A DNA stretch of 64,000 bases from Synchiropus splendidus (taxonomy: Eukaryota > Chordata > Actinopteri > Syngnathiformes > Callionymidae). Below the pieces are notes generated by a model that was given only the letters and a program-made list of their open reading frames with translations, was not told where the DNA came from and did not search any database. Made by a program: the position numbers and the translations under genes. The DNA lies in NCBI RefSeq assembly GCF_027744825.2, contig NC_071340.1:8137501-8201500 (forward strand), in the 5' to 3' direction. This document shows positions 38,421 through 51,520 of the stretch, piece by piece. How positions within the stretch are numbered: the stretch's first letter is position 1; the number at the start of each line of letters is the position of its first letter.

Positions 38421-41400
38421 CCAATTTAGTCCTTTTCAGTTGCTACATCAGCACAATTTAATTTTTCCTTCTTAATAGCTTGATCTTTTTCTCCTTCTGA
38501 ATGATAACATGTTGTAATGCAGCAGTTTAAACTGTCTGTGTGTGTCAATGACATAAAATCCTATGAAGTGTCCAGTTTTGGCGAGACGTGAAGGTTCCAG
38601 TTACCTTGGGAGGTCGATGACCCCGGAGATTTAATGAATTGACCTTTGACCCTGGTGTATTTGGGAAGATGGCAGGAGAGTACAGTGCACGGTGGAGGAT
38701 GTTACACAGTGAGCCAGTGGACTGAGTGAATCATCAGCTGGAAGTGTTCTTTCATCTGAGGCTTTAACACAGTCAGTGCCGTTCTCTTAACAAGAGCAAG
38801 AGAAACAATAAAGCAAAGTCGTAAATGTTGTTACCAGACCAACGCTTGGGATGGCGATGACGAGAGACGGTGAAGAACACGAGCTTTGCGTCATCCAAAC
38901 CTCCGGAGAGTTTCCCCTTTGTTACAAGCAGTGCGATCAAAGCGAGACAGAATTCAAAATTCTTAACTGTCCTTTTTAAACATTGTCCAAGTGTTACTCA
39001 CGCTCGCTTTTCTCGTCAATTCTGAGGAAATCGCCAGAGTTGTGGCTCTCAAGGGTCCCGTTTGAGTCTTTTTCCAAACAATACCACAGCGTATCCTGGT
39101 GCGATGTAAAAATGGCTCAAATTGGATTGTTAAAGTCGGACGTTTGTGGAGGAATGTGGACACTTTTAATGGAGCTATCATTTAGGTGGGACTCTAACGG
39201 CGGGAGAGGAAACTGCTTTTATGATTTCCTTTGGGATTTTTAGTCCAATTCATGAGCAGTCCTCCAAGAGCTTAGCTGAAGCCTTACAGGCCGTTGTCTG
39301 CCTCAATCCAGTTAGCTCAACTAACATGACCCTAGGTATAAGACGTTTTCCTGTGGGGAAGCTGGAGGCAAGAAATCAGGTTTGGCTACCGTCGAGATCA
39401 TTATTAAAAACATTTCTGACATCATGACGTCAAATGTTTTAGCAACTGGCTGTTGTGATTTACAGTGGAGTGATAGAATTGCATTTTTTATCCTGATCCC
39501 TGCATTTAAAATTGATTCATCATATTACTTATTACAGAATCCAGAATCTAGAATCCTCTGAAAAAAAATGATCCAGATTTCCAGAAACAAGTGGACTGGG
39601 GCTTGTGCTCATGCTATTATTGCGGTGGACCCCACAACCTCAGAGTCACACACTAGTGCATGCTTTGAAGGTTATGTGAGCTTCTTGATATGGTGTATAC
39701 GTATACTTAAATATAATTCATATATTCAATTCTTTTGTTCGAAATTGGCAATTTGTTCACAAGATTTGTTGAAAATGTAAGGATTGTAGGATGCAACCTA
39801 TATGCTAAATATTATTCTTATTATTGTTATGATAGGATCCATTCAGTTAGTAAATTATTCAGTAGTTGAGTAGTAAAAGGGTTATATGTATCTATCTATA
39901 ACAAATAAAATACGTAATAATTAATAATACATGTTATTACGAAGAAGGACATCAAGAGGGCAGGTTTTATTTGGGAGTCTCAAGATAGTTTAAGGTAGAA
40001 AAGGCAGAGTTGCTGTGGCAACTTTCAACGGGAAATGGCAATAGACAAAGAAGGATGTGTGTATCTAGGTATTGAAACTCTGCTTTGGTCCTGGTGATTG
40101 GTCGGTATTGAGAAAGCATTGTTACTCTTATGTCTAAAACCCGACTCTGAGGCTCCTTTTAAGCTTCAGCTACTGTAGACTAACATTAATGCCATCACAG
40201 CTTGAACCTAATCCACATAAGTCTTCGTGGTTCCACGTCCCGAGTCGTGCCTGCCTTGATGACGGTAGTCAGATCATGTTATTTCTTTTTTCATATTGTG
40301 TGTTGGTTTGTAAAGCCCGCAGCTGTTGCGGGTGTTTAGAGAAAGCGAGAGGCGGCCCACTCTCACCTGCACTTCTGTGGGGAAATGGGGCAAATCTGGA
40401 GGTTGAAATCAGAGCTGCTGCCTGTTTGGAGTCCCAACTCCCCTCATGGTGACAGAATAATATTAAACAGTTTGGCCTTGAGTGGTAGCGAGGGTTGTTG
40501 GGATTTATCCACCTCGACAGGTGCAGATAAGAAATCTGACGGAGCGTTTTCCTCTGACTGTTCAGATGTTTTACTGAGTTTTATTCTTATTTGTTATGAG
40601 CCTCAATATGACACGTCAAAGTCAGCTCATATTTATTCTTTAATTCCCAGTTGCTGCCCTCAATAAATCATGAATTTATTTTTATTCTGGCAAAGATAGT
40701 TGCATATAAGGGCCCAAATTTATCCCATGAGGGATGATACCGCAAACAAATATGCAGTTGAATGTCGACTCGATCACTGAGTGTCATGTTTCCAGTCTCT
40801 GCTGGAAAAGAGCATTGTGGACAAGGGCCTTTACTCTTGCCATATCTGGGGTGAAAGGTCAAGAACTTCATTAAGAGTTCCCCTCAGCATCAAAGGTTCT
40901 TTTTTAAAACCCTTGTTTCAAGTCTGCATTGGCAATTGAGCATGTCTGGTACATTATAGCTTTGTTCCATGTTCCCCTCACTGTTAACCAAACTGAGAGC
41001 TCAGCTGTCCACGCTTCGCTCGCAGGCCCAGAGGAAGTGAATATTTACTGTCTGTGTTCTTTAATTCCTCTCGGGTCATTTTTTATACACATCAGTTATG
41101 ATGGAGTCGAAGTGCAGACATGTTTGACCACAGCGGCAGGTTTCTGAAGGTCAAGACTCTGGGAAGTTGTTCCACATGCAAACCACTGAGGTCATTACCG
41201 TCACAGATGTATATTCTGTTACATCAATGGAGAGAACACAGTCGCTCAGATGAAAAACCAACCACAAAGAAATAGGCTCTTTTTTTTCCTGTGCATAAAT
41301 CTCACCTTCCATTACTGAGCTGCTTTTATTCAGGGCAGAAGAAAGTGAGTTTTAAGACGAGCAGCTGACTTGCACATGTTATAGGACCCCCTGCTTTCAT

Positions 41401-44400
41401 CCATAGTGTCGTTTGATAAATCTCCTGCAGGTGGAGCACTTTATAGAGACGCACGACCTTGCACCGCCACAATCTTTTCTTCGCCTAACTCGCTATTTTC
41501 TGTTCCCTCTTCTGTTCAATAGCAGCTTTGATCAATCTGTTCTGTCCCTGGAAAAACCCGTCCAGTCGGAGTCGTCACAAAGCACCGGGACGACTTCCTG
41601 CTCTAGCAGGGGAATGTTCCGCCTTACTCTCTGTGCCATTAATGAGTGTGAGTGTGAATCCAAATCTCAACCACATCAAGCCCTTTTTTTAATGTCCTGC
41701 TGAACAGGAAACGAGGGATACGGTTTCACTCTTAATATTCGGCACCGTGATGATTATTAAATGCCGTCTCGAGATGATGCATCTGTGCAGAGAGGAAGTC
41801 AGTCTGTCAGATTCTGACATTTTTCTTCCAACTGATGTCAGGAAGGCAGAGCTTTTTTTCAGAGCTGCGCCTGCTGAAATCTAACATCAACCTCCCCTTG
41901 CAGATGGAATAACAGACTGAAAGTCTTTAGATTTTTATTATGATTGGGCACCAAGAACTTGTGTCTTAAGCACTAGTACCTGCATTCATTTTACGCTGCA
42001 AGTACCAACATAGATTGATATTTTCCATCCATCCATCAACCCACCCTCTATTGTGGATGGAGCAGCCGTAGCAAACACCCAGACTTTTCCTATGGGAAGC
42101 CTAGGTCAACATGTCCAGGGTCTGCACCGGCTTCCAGTTGGACATACACTAGAAAGGTGTTCAAACACCTTAGCAGTTCTCCCTGGCTGTGCAGGAGAAT
42201 GGTGGATCAAAGACTTCTCCTCTGTCATGCCCAAAGATTGACTTACAGGTGATGTATGGATGAGTGGAGTGTCCACTTCTCTTTGGGTGTCACACAGGTT
42301 CCTCATTAAAACACTTTCATGTAGTCCTGTAAAGGAAAGAAAAGTCCAGTTAAACTTTACAGCTGGAGACGAATGCAGTGGTTTCACCGGGTTTGGATTT
42401 CTTCCGCTGACCTGATATTGAATTTGTCTTTGGGAAGAAACACTTGAGGTGAGGGGTGAAGAATGAGTATTAAGAAATAAACATTTTCTCATTATATTGG
42501 TTTAGTGTTAGTGCTAAAAAAAATGTCTCTTATTTTTCCATAATTCCTTTAATATTTTTTCTTATAAGACATATGACTGGCGTGGTCCTGACTTCTTGTT
42601 CAACATGTTATTTCATCATTCTTCTCTCTGTCTGTCTTTTTATTCAGCTTGCAAGACCATCCTTACCCAAGGTAAATATACAGTACTTAGTGCCACAACC
42701 AAGTGCCGAGATGCCGCACTGGAGGACATGGGAATCACCACTTAACAACAGCCTTCATCCAGGACGGTGAGAAGTGGATGGCATGCAGACCAAACGCAGC
42801 CCAGAATTGGGTGATCCAAGGGGACATACTCAGCCGACCCGCATCCAGACGTGGAGCTTTACTGACATGTTTTCAATGTGGAGTTGATGGTGTGTACGGG
42901 AAAAAACAGCAGATGGCATGCAGATACCACAGTAAGAAGCAGGCACTGGCTGTGGCTGAACCGATAGAACACCGTAGTGGCTGCTGAAGGACCTAAACCA
43001 TAACACTAACCCAGACTCAGCTCTGATCACTCCGTAGTGGACCAGTCTCAGGCGACAGTGTATTGTGACAGAACCTGATGTGTTGTACCAGAACCTGGAA
43101 CACCGTAAGACCTGGAAGGATAGTTATCACCTAGTCCAGCATCCAGTAAAAAGCGGTATTGCTTATTCCAACTGGAGTCGTGGCGGGACTTGAGCCCCTT
43201 CCAGCTGCTTGGGCCTCACTACATCTCTTCTCACAGTTCAAATCACGGCGGAACAGGTTCAGATAGACAGATAGATAGTCATGCTTGAGCGCCAGCCATT
43301 TCTCCCAGCTGGAGAAAAGTTTCCCCTCTGGAGCCATTTTTTCTTAATTGTTATATTCTTCAGAAACAAAGTCTATAATCTATTCTGCCCAAATGTCACT
43401 TTGGCATCTTACAGGGCATTTCTTTAAGTGAGAGCGAGAATCTGTCCCTCACCTGCAACACAGCGCTCTCAAGCCCGCAGCTCTCCTCCTCATGCTGCCC
43501 AGAGCAGCAAACAGCCCGTCCAACATGTAACGTCAGACAGGTAAACATGGTGTTTGAGCGATCCCCTTCACCTGGAGTATCGATGCACTTCATGAGGATC
43601 TTGTGGGATTGCCCCATCTGATATTGAACTGACATGGACAACATCCTTTTATTGCATTAAACACATTATAGTTGACTAATTCAGAGATTCATGTGACATA
43701 CATGTTGTGTTTTGCGAGGTCAGATTTCTGGGCTTGTCCTGAAGAACAAGAATTTCATGAAAAAAAGGGCACCCCTTTTTTTTTGGCTTTAGCACCAGCC
43801 CACCATGATGTCTATGCACTGCATTTGAATGCGAAAATTCCAATGTTCAATGGAAAGCAACTTACATACATTATATACATTATTACCATTTTTCCTCTCC
43901 CTGATATTAGGTGAGGCATGGCCTCATTGCCCACCTCACTGGCAGATGTCTATGATACATTGAAAAGTGAAAGGGGAAAAAAAAGTTATTCACATTTCAT
44001 GTTGAAACATTGTCAGCTGACAATATAAAAATCCTCTTCAGTGCACAACTTGCAGAGGAACTGCCCTTCCAAACGTTACAATGCCAATAAGAAATAGAAA
44101 CCAGTTTCTTCACACTATATTGTCGAGGAAACAAAAGGTGTTGATATGAAAACAGCGAGAATAGCAGCGGCTGTGTTGACTAAACACAGGCAAAGTTTCA
44201 CACTGGCAACACGGCCCGTCGCACCAACTCCAAGGTTAAAACCTTCCTGGGTCAGCACTTTTCGGCTGACGTCACTTGTTATTTGGGTAACAATGTGAGG
44301 ACCAGGAACCTGGAGCGCATGAAAACGACCCAAAACATCTTGATTGAGCAAAAGTTCAGACTGTTTGATGCTACCTTGAATGAACTTTTTGGTCGGGAGT

Positions 44401-47400
44401 CACAGGAAACATCTTTTTGTTGCATGCTCAGCAGCGTGGAGCAGACGTTTACTTCAGATTATGAAACTTTATTTGATACATTTCAGACTATCTAGTACCT
44501 TTTTGTGTTTAACAGAACAGCCCTTAAAGTAATTGTTTTTGTAACTTTAACAATACAAGAAGAGAAGTTAAAAGTTTACAGTTAAAGTTTACCGAAGCAT
44601 TTTGATTTAAAATCTGTTTATTTTGGCTCAGCCGGTTTTAAGACAGCTGCCAGAAAGGTGCTGCACCTCAAGCTCCACAGCGTCACGTGTTGACAACCTG
44701 GCATCGCTGAGTAGCATGATGGCGACAGCAAAAGTGACACTCTTTTGGGATTTGGGATTTCGTTTTTGCTATGCTGTGTCAAATATAGAAGCCAGTGGTT
44801 GAAGCCGGTCTCTGTCGGATCACATCGTCTTTTACGGTATCCCGTTCCTAGTCAGGAATTATAACACACACGTTAAGATTTTTGCTCGTAAATATTGAAT
44901 GTTTAACATTTACAATTGTTGAACTCTTTTCAGAGCTGATTTTCAAGACAAATTCACTCTGAAAACCAGACTGCAAACATTCTCGCACAAGATAATGGGG
45001 CACTCTCTATCCGTCGGTATGGAGCAAAACCTGGACAAAAGCGGCACGATTATTGTTATGTGTGTGTGTGCTTGTAAATGTGAACGCTTCCTATCATAAC
45101 TGTATTGTTTAACTGCATAATCACATTCACATGCAACAGTCCAGCATTTATGGCCCACAACATGGACCTTCTGTTTGCCCCCGAGAGCTTATGAACGTAC
45201 AAGAGTTGCACATTTGAATACTCTCTTATGGCCCTATGCAAATCAGAGCAGCTAAGTGTTAACTTTGGCAATCGTGGTGTTTACTCAAGTGAGTGTGGGC
45301 CAGGTGCTGCGGTCATTTATCACTGTCTTAGTAAAGTTACAGCTGCGCCATTTGCACCCAGCTCTGCATGAAGCGGGGCTACAGCGACAGGGACAATCCT
45401 ACATTTTTGTGTTACTTTTAGAGCAAAGTAGCAAAGACAACACGCTGTGACAAAAATAACATCGGCGTGCAGACGCTCGCCGTGACTCCACATCTCAAAG
45501 GATTGCTATATTTTCAACACAAAGCGTTTTTCCATACAATTTACATGGATAGTTAGACTGGCAAATTCCCACTGAAGGCTCAGGTGAAGAATGTATCCTT
45601 CCATTTGTGCCTGTTCGGATCATGTGGGGAATTCTTGCCATAACAAGCATGTTCATCATCAACTTTTATAAGCTTTGTCAACAAGCAGTCGGGAACTAAT
45701 CGCCATGTCCTCCTCTGAAAAGCTTCTCCTCAGCAGCGAGCACCGACTTTTTGCATAGACTTGCAAATGTGCCAATCATTCTGAGTCCAGGTGGCTGGAT
45801 TTGCCTTTCTCCTTGATCCATGCGTGAATGTTTCAAAACCTGAGCCCAGAAGAGACGAGCCAGACCTTCAAGTAGCTTCGTCTTGCAAATGAGGGAGACG
45901 TCTCAGTGACGCTGGCTGAAGCTTGTACACACGGACCAGACCACATCAGGACATCTCACTTGTCTGCCTCGGGGCACCGGTGCTGAAAAGGTTAATTGCT
46001 TTATGGACCAGGGAAGAGTCGGCTTACTTAGCGCCTTGAAGACTCTTTTAGTGTCACTCCAGACATGACTCAAATCAGTTTGCCCAGAAAACAAAACATT
46101 TTTAAACGTTATATCCAACTCAGTTTATGTATAGAGGTGGTTTACTGCGGTAGGTTTGATAAAGCACCACCTTACACCATTGTCACTAACCCGGTTCTTG
46201 TCACCGCCTCAGAGGGTGACTGTTATCTCTCAAGGCAACAAGACTTCCATTCTTTCTTGAGATTAGATCACAATCTGCGTTCGATCAGTTGCAATTCTTC
46301 CCTCAATATTACCCAACTTAGGGGTTGCCATGTCAAGTCAGCCTCCACTACATCCCCCATAATCACACCTGCAGTCATTAGTTGTGCTCTTCTGCGGGGA
46401 CTGAACTCCAAATTCATCACGCAAAGTGAGAAGTAAATGCATGAAAGTGCCTTGATTGACTGGGCAGAGTTCAAGGGGCGAGGAGGAGTGTGCATGTCAG
46501 GCTGCTGTATGACAGAAGAGTGGCAGCTAAAGTGGAAGGGAAGCCTTACTGGACAGTAGTGGTCAGTGCCAAGTCTTAAACTGATCCGCCAAAGAGGGGC
46601 GCGGTGGGTGTATGTTTTTATACCAAATAGCCAAGTGCACAATTTCTCCACTTAGGTTTCTGAAGACTGTATCAATGGGTTCTGCTTGTTTCATTTGAGA
46701 CAGTGTAGAGTCTGAGAAAGCCGACTTAGAACAGTCAGAGAGGAAGATCCTCGGGCTGTTGTTGACGGTTTCAAGAGATGAAATCGGTGTAGCAGTCATG
46801 TAATGATGCGATTCAGTTGGAGAATTAATGTCAGAGACTGATATAGCAGGAAAAAGGAGAAGTAAAAGACGATCAATGCGGTTCAGAGATGAGGCGATAG
46901 AGGTGGATAGATGTGACCACAGGGTGATCAATATAGGTTAAACTGAAGGACTTGTTGTGGTGAGGGTTGGCAAAAGAATAGAGAAGCTCAGTTTCCTTTG
47001 TTAGTTTTGCATAAAGCTGGAAGGAAACAACAAGTTCCAGTTTCCATCAGAATGGGATCATGATCAACTCTGGATGATTGGAGCTCATCCATTTAAAAGT
47101 AATGAATTGTGTATCCACAGTAGGAGGAGGTTGACTTTGTTGATCCAAACCCACAAAGTCCCATTGTAAGCTCCTGGTCGGTTATTGCCTGGGGCTGGTT
47201 TCAGGGCAAGACTTTTGGTCTTTCTTTCCTTCAATCAACATTCCTCAAACAGTGCTGGATTAAAAGATAATACCTTGTTTGAACGTGTACTAGGATTCTG
47301 GGGTATTAGCAACTGGCTTCCACAACACATCCAGGATAGATAACAAATGAAGAGCCAGATGAAATATGGATATTTGTAATTAATTTGTGACGTCCTTGTA

Positions 47401-49540
47401 ATCTATGTATATAAAGGCGTCTCCTGAAAGAGAAATAAACAAACCTCTCAACTGTAAACGGACAAATACAGTGAGACATTGTTCTGCAGGTGCAATGATC
47501 CACAAAAGATCCTTTCTGCGCCACCTTGTATGTGATTGGAACATCGGCATAATAAAATGCCATGTTGAAAGTCAGTGCTTGACCAGTGTACTCTCCGTAG
47601 GTCATGGCATCGAACAGCTGAGTCGTAGAATTCAAAACTATGACGCTCTTGTGTAGTGTTGTAGTCAAGACTGTGTTGAGACCAGAGAATAGAATCCAAT
47701 GAGCAGTAAGTTTTGAAAAATGAACTACTATTTCTTTTGCAGTTAAAAGCGGATGTGTCGGTGTCTGTGTGCCATTGTGCTTCTGGTCTCATTTCGTCTT
47801 GGTCTCTGTATGCTCTGGTCTGGTCACTGTCTTGACCGCAACACCACCCTTGCGGGCCACGCTACATGACTTGACTTGGTTCCCCTGTTGTAAGTCTGAG
47901 TGGGACAATAGATGGCAGTCAGATGTGTTTCATCCACTGCGCCATATATTTTACTTTTCACCTTGCTTTCTCTTCGATCCTAATAACATCTGCAAATAAA
48001 CAGCAATCATTCTGTTGTAAGAATCAATGGTCATGAGCATACGCATAATTTGGGATCTATATTTCAAAATATATTTCTCATTAAAAATAGTAATATCCTA
48101 ATGGTATTAGGTGGGACACAGCAAAGTCTCAATAGAAGAGGAAACTGTTGATGTGTTTGGATCCAAAGTCCACGATACTCTCCCAAGCGCTCTGTTGCCG
48201 GCTCAGGTTATGCTGACATGAAATGAAACATTGATGCAGCAAGAATGACAGTTCATTCGCGACAACTCAGCGCTTCCCTTTCCTGACTTGAACTTGTTGC
48301 AGCATGTTGTCCTAAATGGAAACTGCTTGATCTACAGCAACAGTGTGGAGCCACTCCTGTGCCCCATTTTATCATAACCAAACTCTTATTTTTTCTAAGA
48401 TTTGACAGCAATGAATTGTGTTTTTTATCTCTCTGTCATGAGGAAACGATAGTGGCCACTGCTTGTTTGAAGGCTTTTCAGCTTTGCCTGCCATCAGACC
48501 TGTCACTCTGGTCATCCTGGCACTTAAGTGGAAGCTACTTGTCAAGGAGTCGGGACGCTACACATTTGTTATTGGATTACAAGGTTCTGGGAAAAAATGC
48601 AGGCGCAGGCCTGCGCTCCATTCCCTGCTGCTGCTGGTGGGGATGGAAAGGCACAACATGGAAATGAAAATGAATAGGGATCCTACCCAAGCCGTCACGC
48701 CGGCTGGTCACTCATGCAAAACATGGCATGTGCCATTTATTTCCAGCGTCAAAATAAGCCAGCGTGTGATTATTTCAGTCAATGTGGGCGAGTGTGGTTT
48801 GCGGTGCTTAATCGCTGCTTAATGTGTGAAGGATTGTAGCGTATCGGATTGGTTGGGAGTGACTGGCGTGACAACGGCAACAGTGGGATGGATGGTTGGT
48901 TTCCACACCTGGACAAGGGTTTACAGATGACTGTGTGTGAGAGAGAAAGAGAGAGAGAGAGAGAGACGGCCTGTGTGTGTTTAGTGCGAATGGTGGACAT
49001 GTAGAGAAGCAGTTCAAATTATCGAGCTGTTGATACACTGCAACACAACAAAGAAGATGCAAATTGGCTCACTAATGGTGAGTGGAGAAAACCATGGCAG
49101 AGGTCCGTCATGACTTCATGTCTACAGCTGCAGCATCTCCCTCTAAGATGACGGTCTTTAAATCGTGACGTGAAAGATCTTATTTCAACCCATCCTGACT
49201 CCCATGACATCATAGATGGACATTGGGAAAGTGGACTTTTGCATCCTATACTGATGAAAAAGGCAGCCTTCAGCATAGAATGTTAGGTGTTTCAGTGGAC
49301 TGAGAGAACTTCCTCCTTCCATAGCGTTCTAGGCAGGACGCCATGGATCTAGCCTTGCGCGGGACCTCATGCTCCATCATGCACTATGAAGTTTTACTTC
49401 ACTATAGCTTGAAGTGTGGATCACGCAGCACGCAGTGCAAAGACCACCACACTCGAGTTGCTGAAACTCTCTTCACTGAAGGGGACTGGATGTCAGTTGC
49501 TGTTTCGAACCCCTTACATGGCTCTCCTCCTTAGTGACGG
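38418..49540. other. Gene desert segment, no gene seen
   Basis: Eleven kilobases with no recognisable coding exon. Contains a CCATCCATCCATC start typical of fish interspersed repeats at 42027, a duplicated GATGGCATGCAGA motif (42778 and 42912), the GA microsatellite at 48939-48966, and a repeat-free block 45100-45470 containing an octamer ATGCAAAT (45236-45243) and forkhead-like GTTTACTC, a possible regulatory element by composition only. Confidence 0.45.
48939..48966. repeat. (GA)n microsatellite
   Basis: GA repeat with one AAA interruption, directly after a TGTGTGTG stretch. Confidence 0.93.
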
Positions 49541-49544
49541 TACT

Positions 49545-49672
49545 GAAAGTCATCGTGACTAAAATGCACAGACTTTCGATGGACTTTATATAGAAATCTG
49601 GCACATTATTCAACATACAATGACTAGAGCGCCATCCCATGGCTTATCCTAAGCCCAACCTACGTCTGTCAT
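49545..49672 (+). repeat. Dispersed repeat family C, copy 2
   Basis: Same order and strand as 17930-18062, with CGTGACTAAAATGCAC at the left and GAGCGCCATCCCATGGCTTATCC...CCCAACCTACGTCT at the right. Confidence 0.7.
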
Positions 49673-51154
49673 GCTGTCGATGTCTCAATAGTCGTCAGTA
49701 TAGGACGCAAACTTCAATACATGATGCCATGGAGTGAGTATGTGTTGGTTATTCACGTCCAGAGGCTGGTAATGACTCCTCATTTTTGCCACTGACAGAG
49801 AAATATGGTGCAGATGTTCAAGCGGATGTTCAGGCTCGAGACTGCATTGTTGCCTGCCTGATGACGGCCTCCTCCAGAACACAGCCTTTGACTTAGAGGT
49901 CATAGCAAAGGGTGACTCTAGAAGTGGTCCGCCGGGCAGAGTCTGCAGTGTAAAAGCCTCACAGTAACCTTACAGTAACAACAATGGCTGATCAGATGAC
50001 ACAGAACCCAGCAGAGGCAGGCACAAAATTCCGGCTCTACCAGCCAATCCTGGCAGGGCAGCATACTTGCACTGTTGCTCAGTATAAGACAAGGACATTG
50101 GAAAAGTCTCTCAAATGACTGTTACAAATGGTATCAGAAGTGGGATGGTTAAATGAAGCGAAAGTGTTTGATGTCTATAAAGGACACACAAGGATAACTG
50201 AACCCCCTATGACTGACCCAAGAGAAGTCCAGTCAGAGCTGTGGACGATCATCGGGATTGCATTTTAACCAGCGTTTTACCATGTTATACGTAGGAATGC
50301 GAAAGGATGGTCCAGGAAACATTCAACAGCCAGTAGACTTTTATCAGATTTGTTGAGATGAAAGGAAATGGCCATTGGTTAGCTCCATCAAGTCCCATTG
50401 AAAAATCTTTTCTTGGCCTTTTTTTAATATACAAAATGAAGCAGCTTTAAATAAAGAGCACAATTTGAAATACTGCACACAACACGCTAAAAAAAGCAAT
50501 TGTGCAGCAGAAACTGTCTGATATTAGCAAATTAGCTTCGTGTCCAGGTTTATTGCTCCTTCATATTCTCCACATCAGAAACAAAAGGTTCAATGTACAA
50601 TAGCTCAATTACAATTAGCCAACCTTTAAGACTCAAATATTTATGTAAAACACCAGCACAATGAGTCCTTTGACATGAGCAGCATGAATACTTCTCATTG
50701 TGTTTGTGTGTTGCAGACAGCAGTTGGCTGCTGTGCAGAAGGTGAGAGTGTTTGTCTGCTGTAACGGCCGCTGATAAGTATCTGCTGAAGTCCTGACGCT
50801 CTGTTCTCACAGTGTGAGATTTAACATGTCAGCAGAGTGCACCGACTTGTTGACTTAGCGGACCCCTCCCCTTCTCTAATCAACAGTTGTAGTTCACACA
50901 GTAGCATTTTGTTTAGGGGCCGCGGGTGTCGCTTGCCATTTAGAGACTCTGGTGACTTTCCTTCACGCTAAGGTGTTGGGAAGAAGAAACCGGAGGAAAA
51001 CAGCCTGGGAATTCTGTCCTCCCAGTCTCCAGTTTCAAGACTCAGCAAGACGCATAACAAAGGTCACAAGTGTGTTTGTTGCTTATACAAAGAGATGATG
51101 TGCTGATAAATGTCAGGAAAAAGACACTTTCTGACAGTGGAGGATCACAACAAG
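49673..51154. other. Gene desert segment, possible retroelement scrap
   Basis: No gene seen. At 50128-50145 the sequence TGGTATCAGAAGTGGGAT resembles a retrotransposon tRNA primer-binding site and lies just after ACTGTTACA, a plausible LTR end. No LTR start or gag frame is convincing. Confidence 0.35.
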
Positions 51155-51520
51155 CGTCATTTCCAGACTATAAGCCGGTACTTTTTTGTTGCGCTCTGAA
51201 CCCTGTGGTTTATACAACGACGCGGCTAATATATGGATTTTTACAGTCTAAAGAGCATCATGCTGACAAAATATTGAGCCTCATCACGTCAAACCAATGA
51301 AATCACAGCCGTTATATTTACCTTAGAGCATTCAAATGCGCTGTTTTCGCCCGCAGCTCCGCCAACAGAGTCGATCTCCTGGAGGAGCAGAGAAGAGAAG
51401 CAGCAGCTGAGACCGGCTGAGGTGTCAGAACTTCGAACACATGGGCGAAAACAGCGCATTTTGAGTGCTTTAATGTAAATAAAAGCTGCGAGGAGTTCAT
51501 GATTCAAGGTCAGAATATTG
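51155..51520 (+). repeat. Dispersed hairpin repeat family A, copy 2
   Basis: The fuller copy of the family seen inverted at 20873-21170. It contains a perfect 17-bp inverted repeat, ATGCGCTGTTTTCGCCC at 51336-51352 and its complement at 51443-51459, enclosing about 90 bp with CCAACAGAGTCGATCTCCTG. It starts with GACTATAAGCCGGTACTTTTTT. Noncoding; probably a nonautonomous DNA element. Confidence 0.8.

Noticed and set aside
46268..46931. Two overlapping minus-strand frames of 127 and 122 codons
   Set aside because: Considered as a decayed transposon gene, but no catalytic or zinc motif could be found in either frame.
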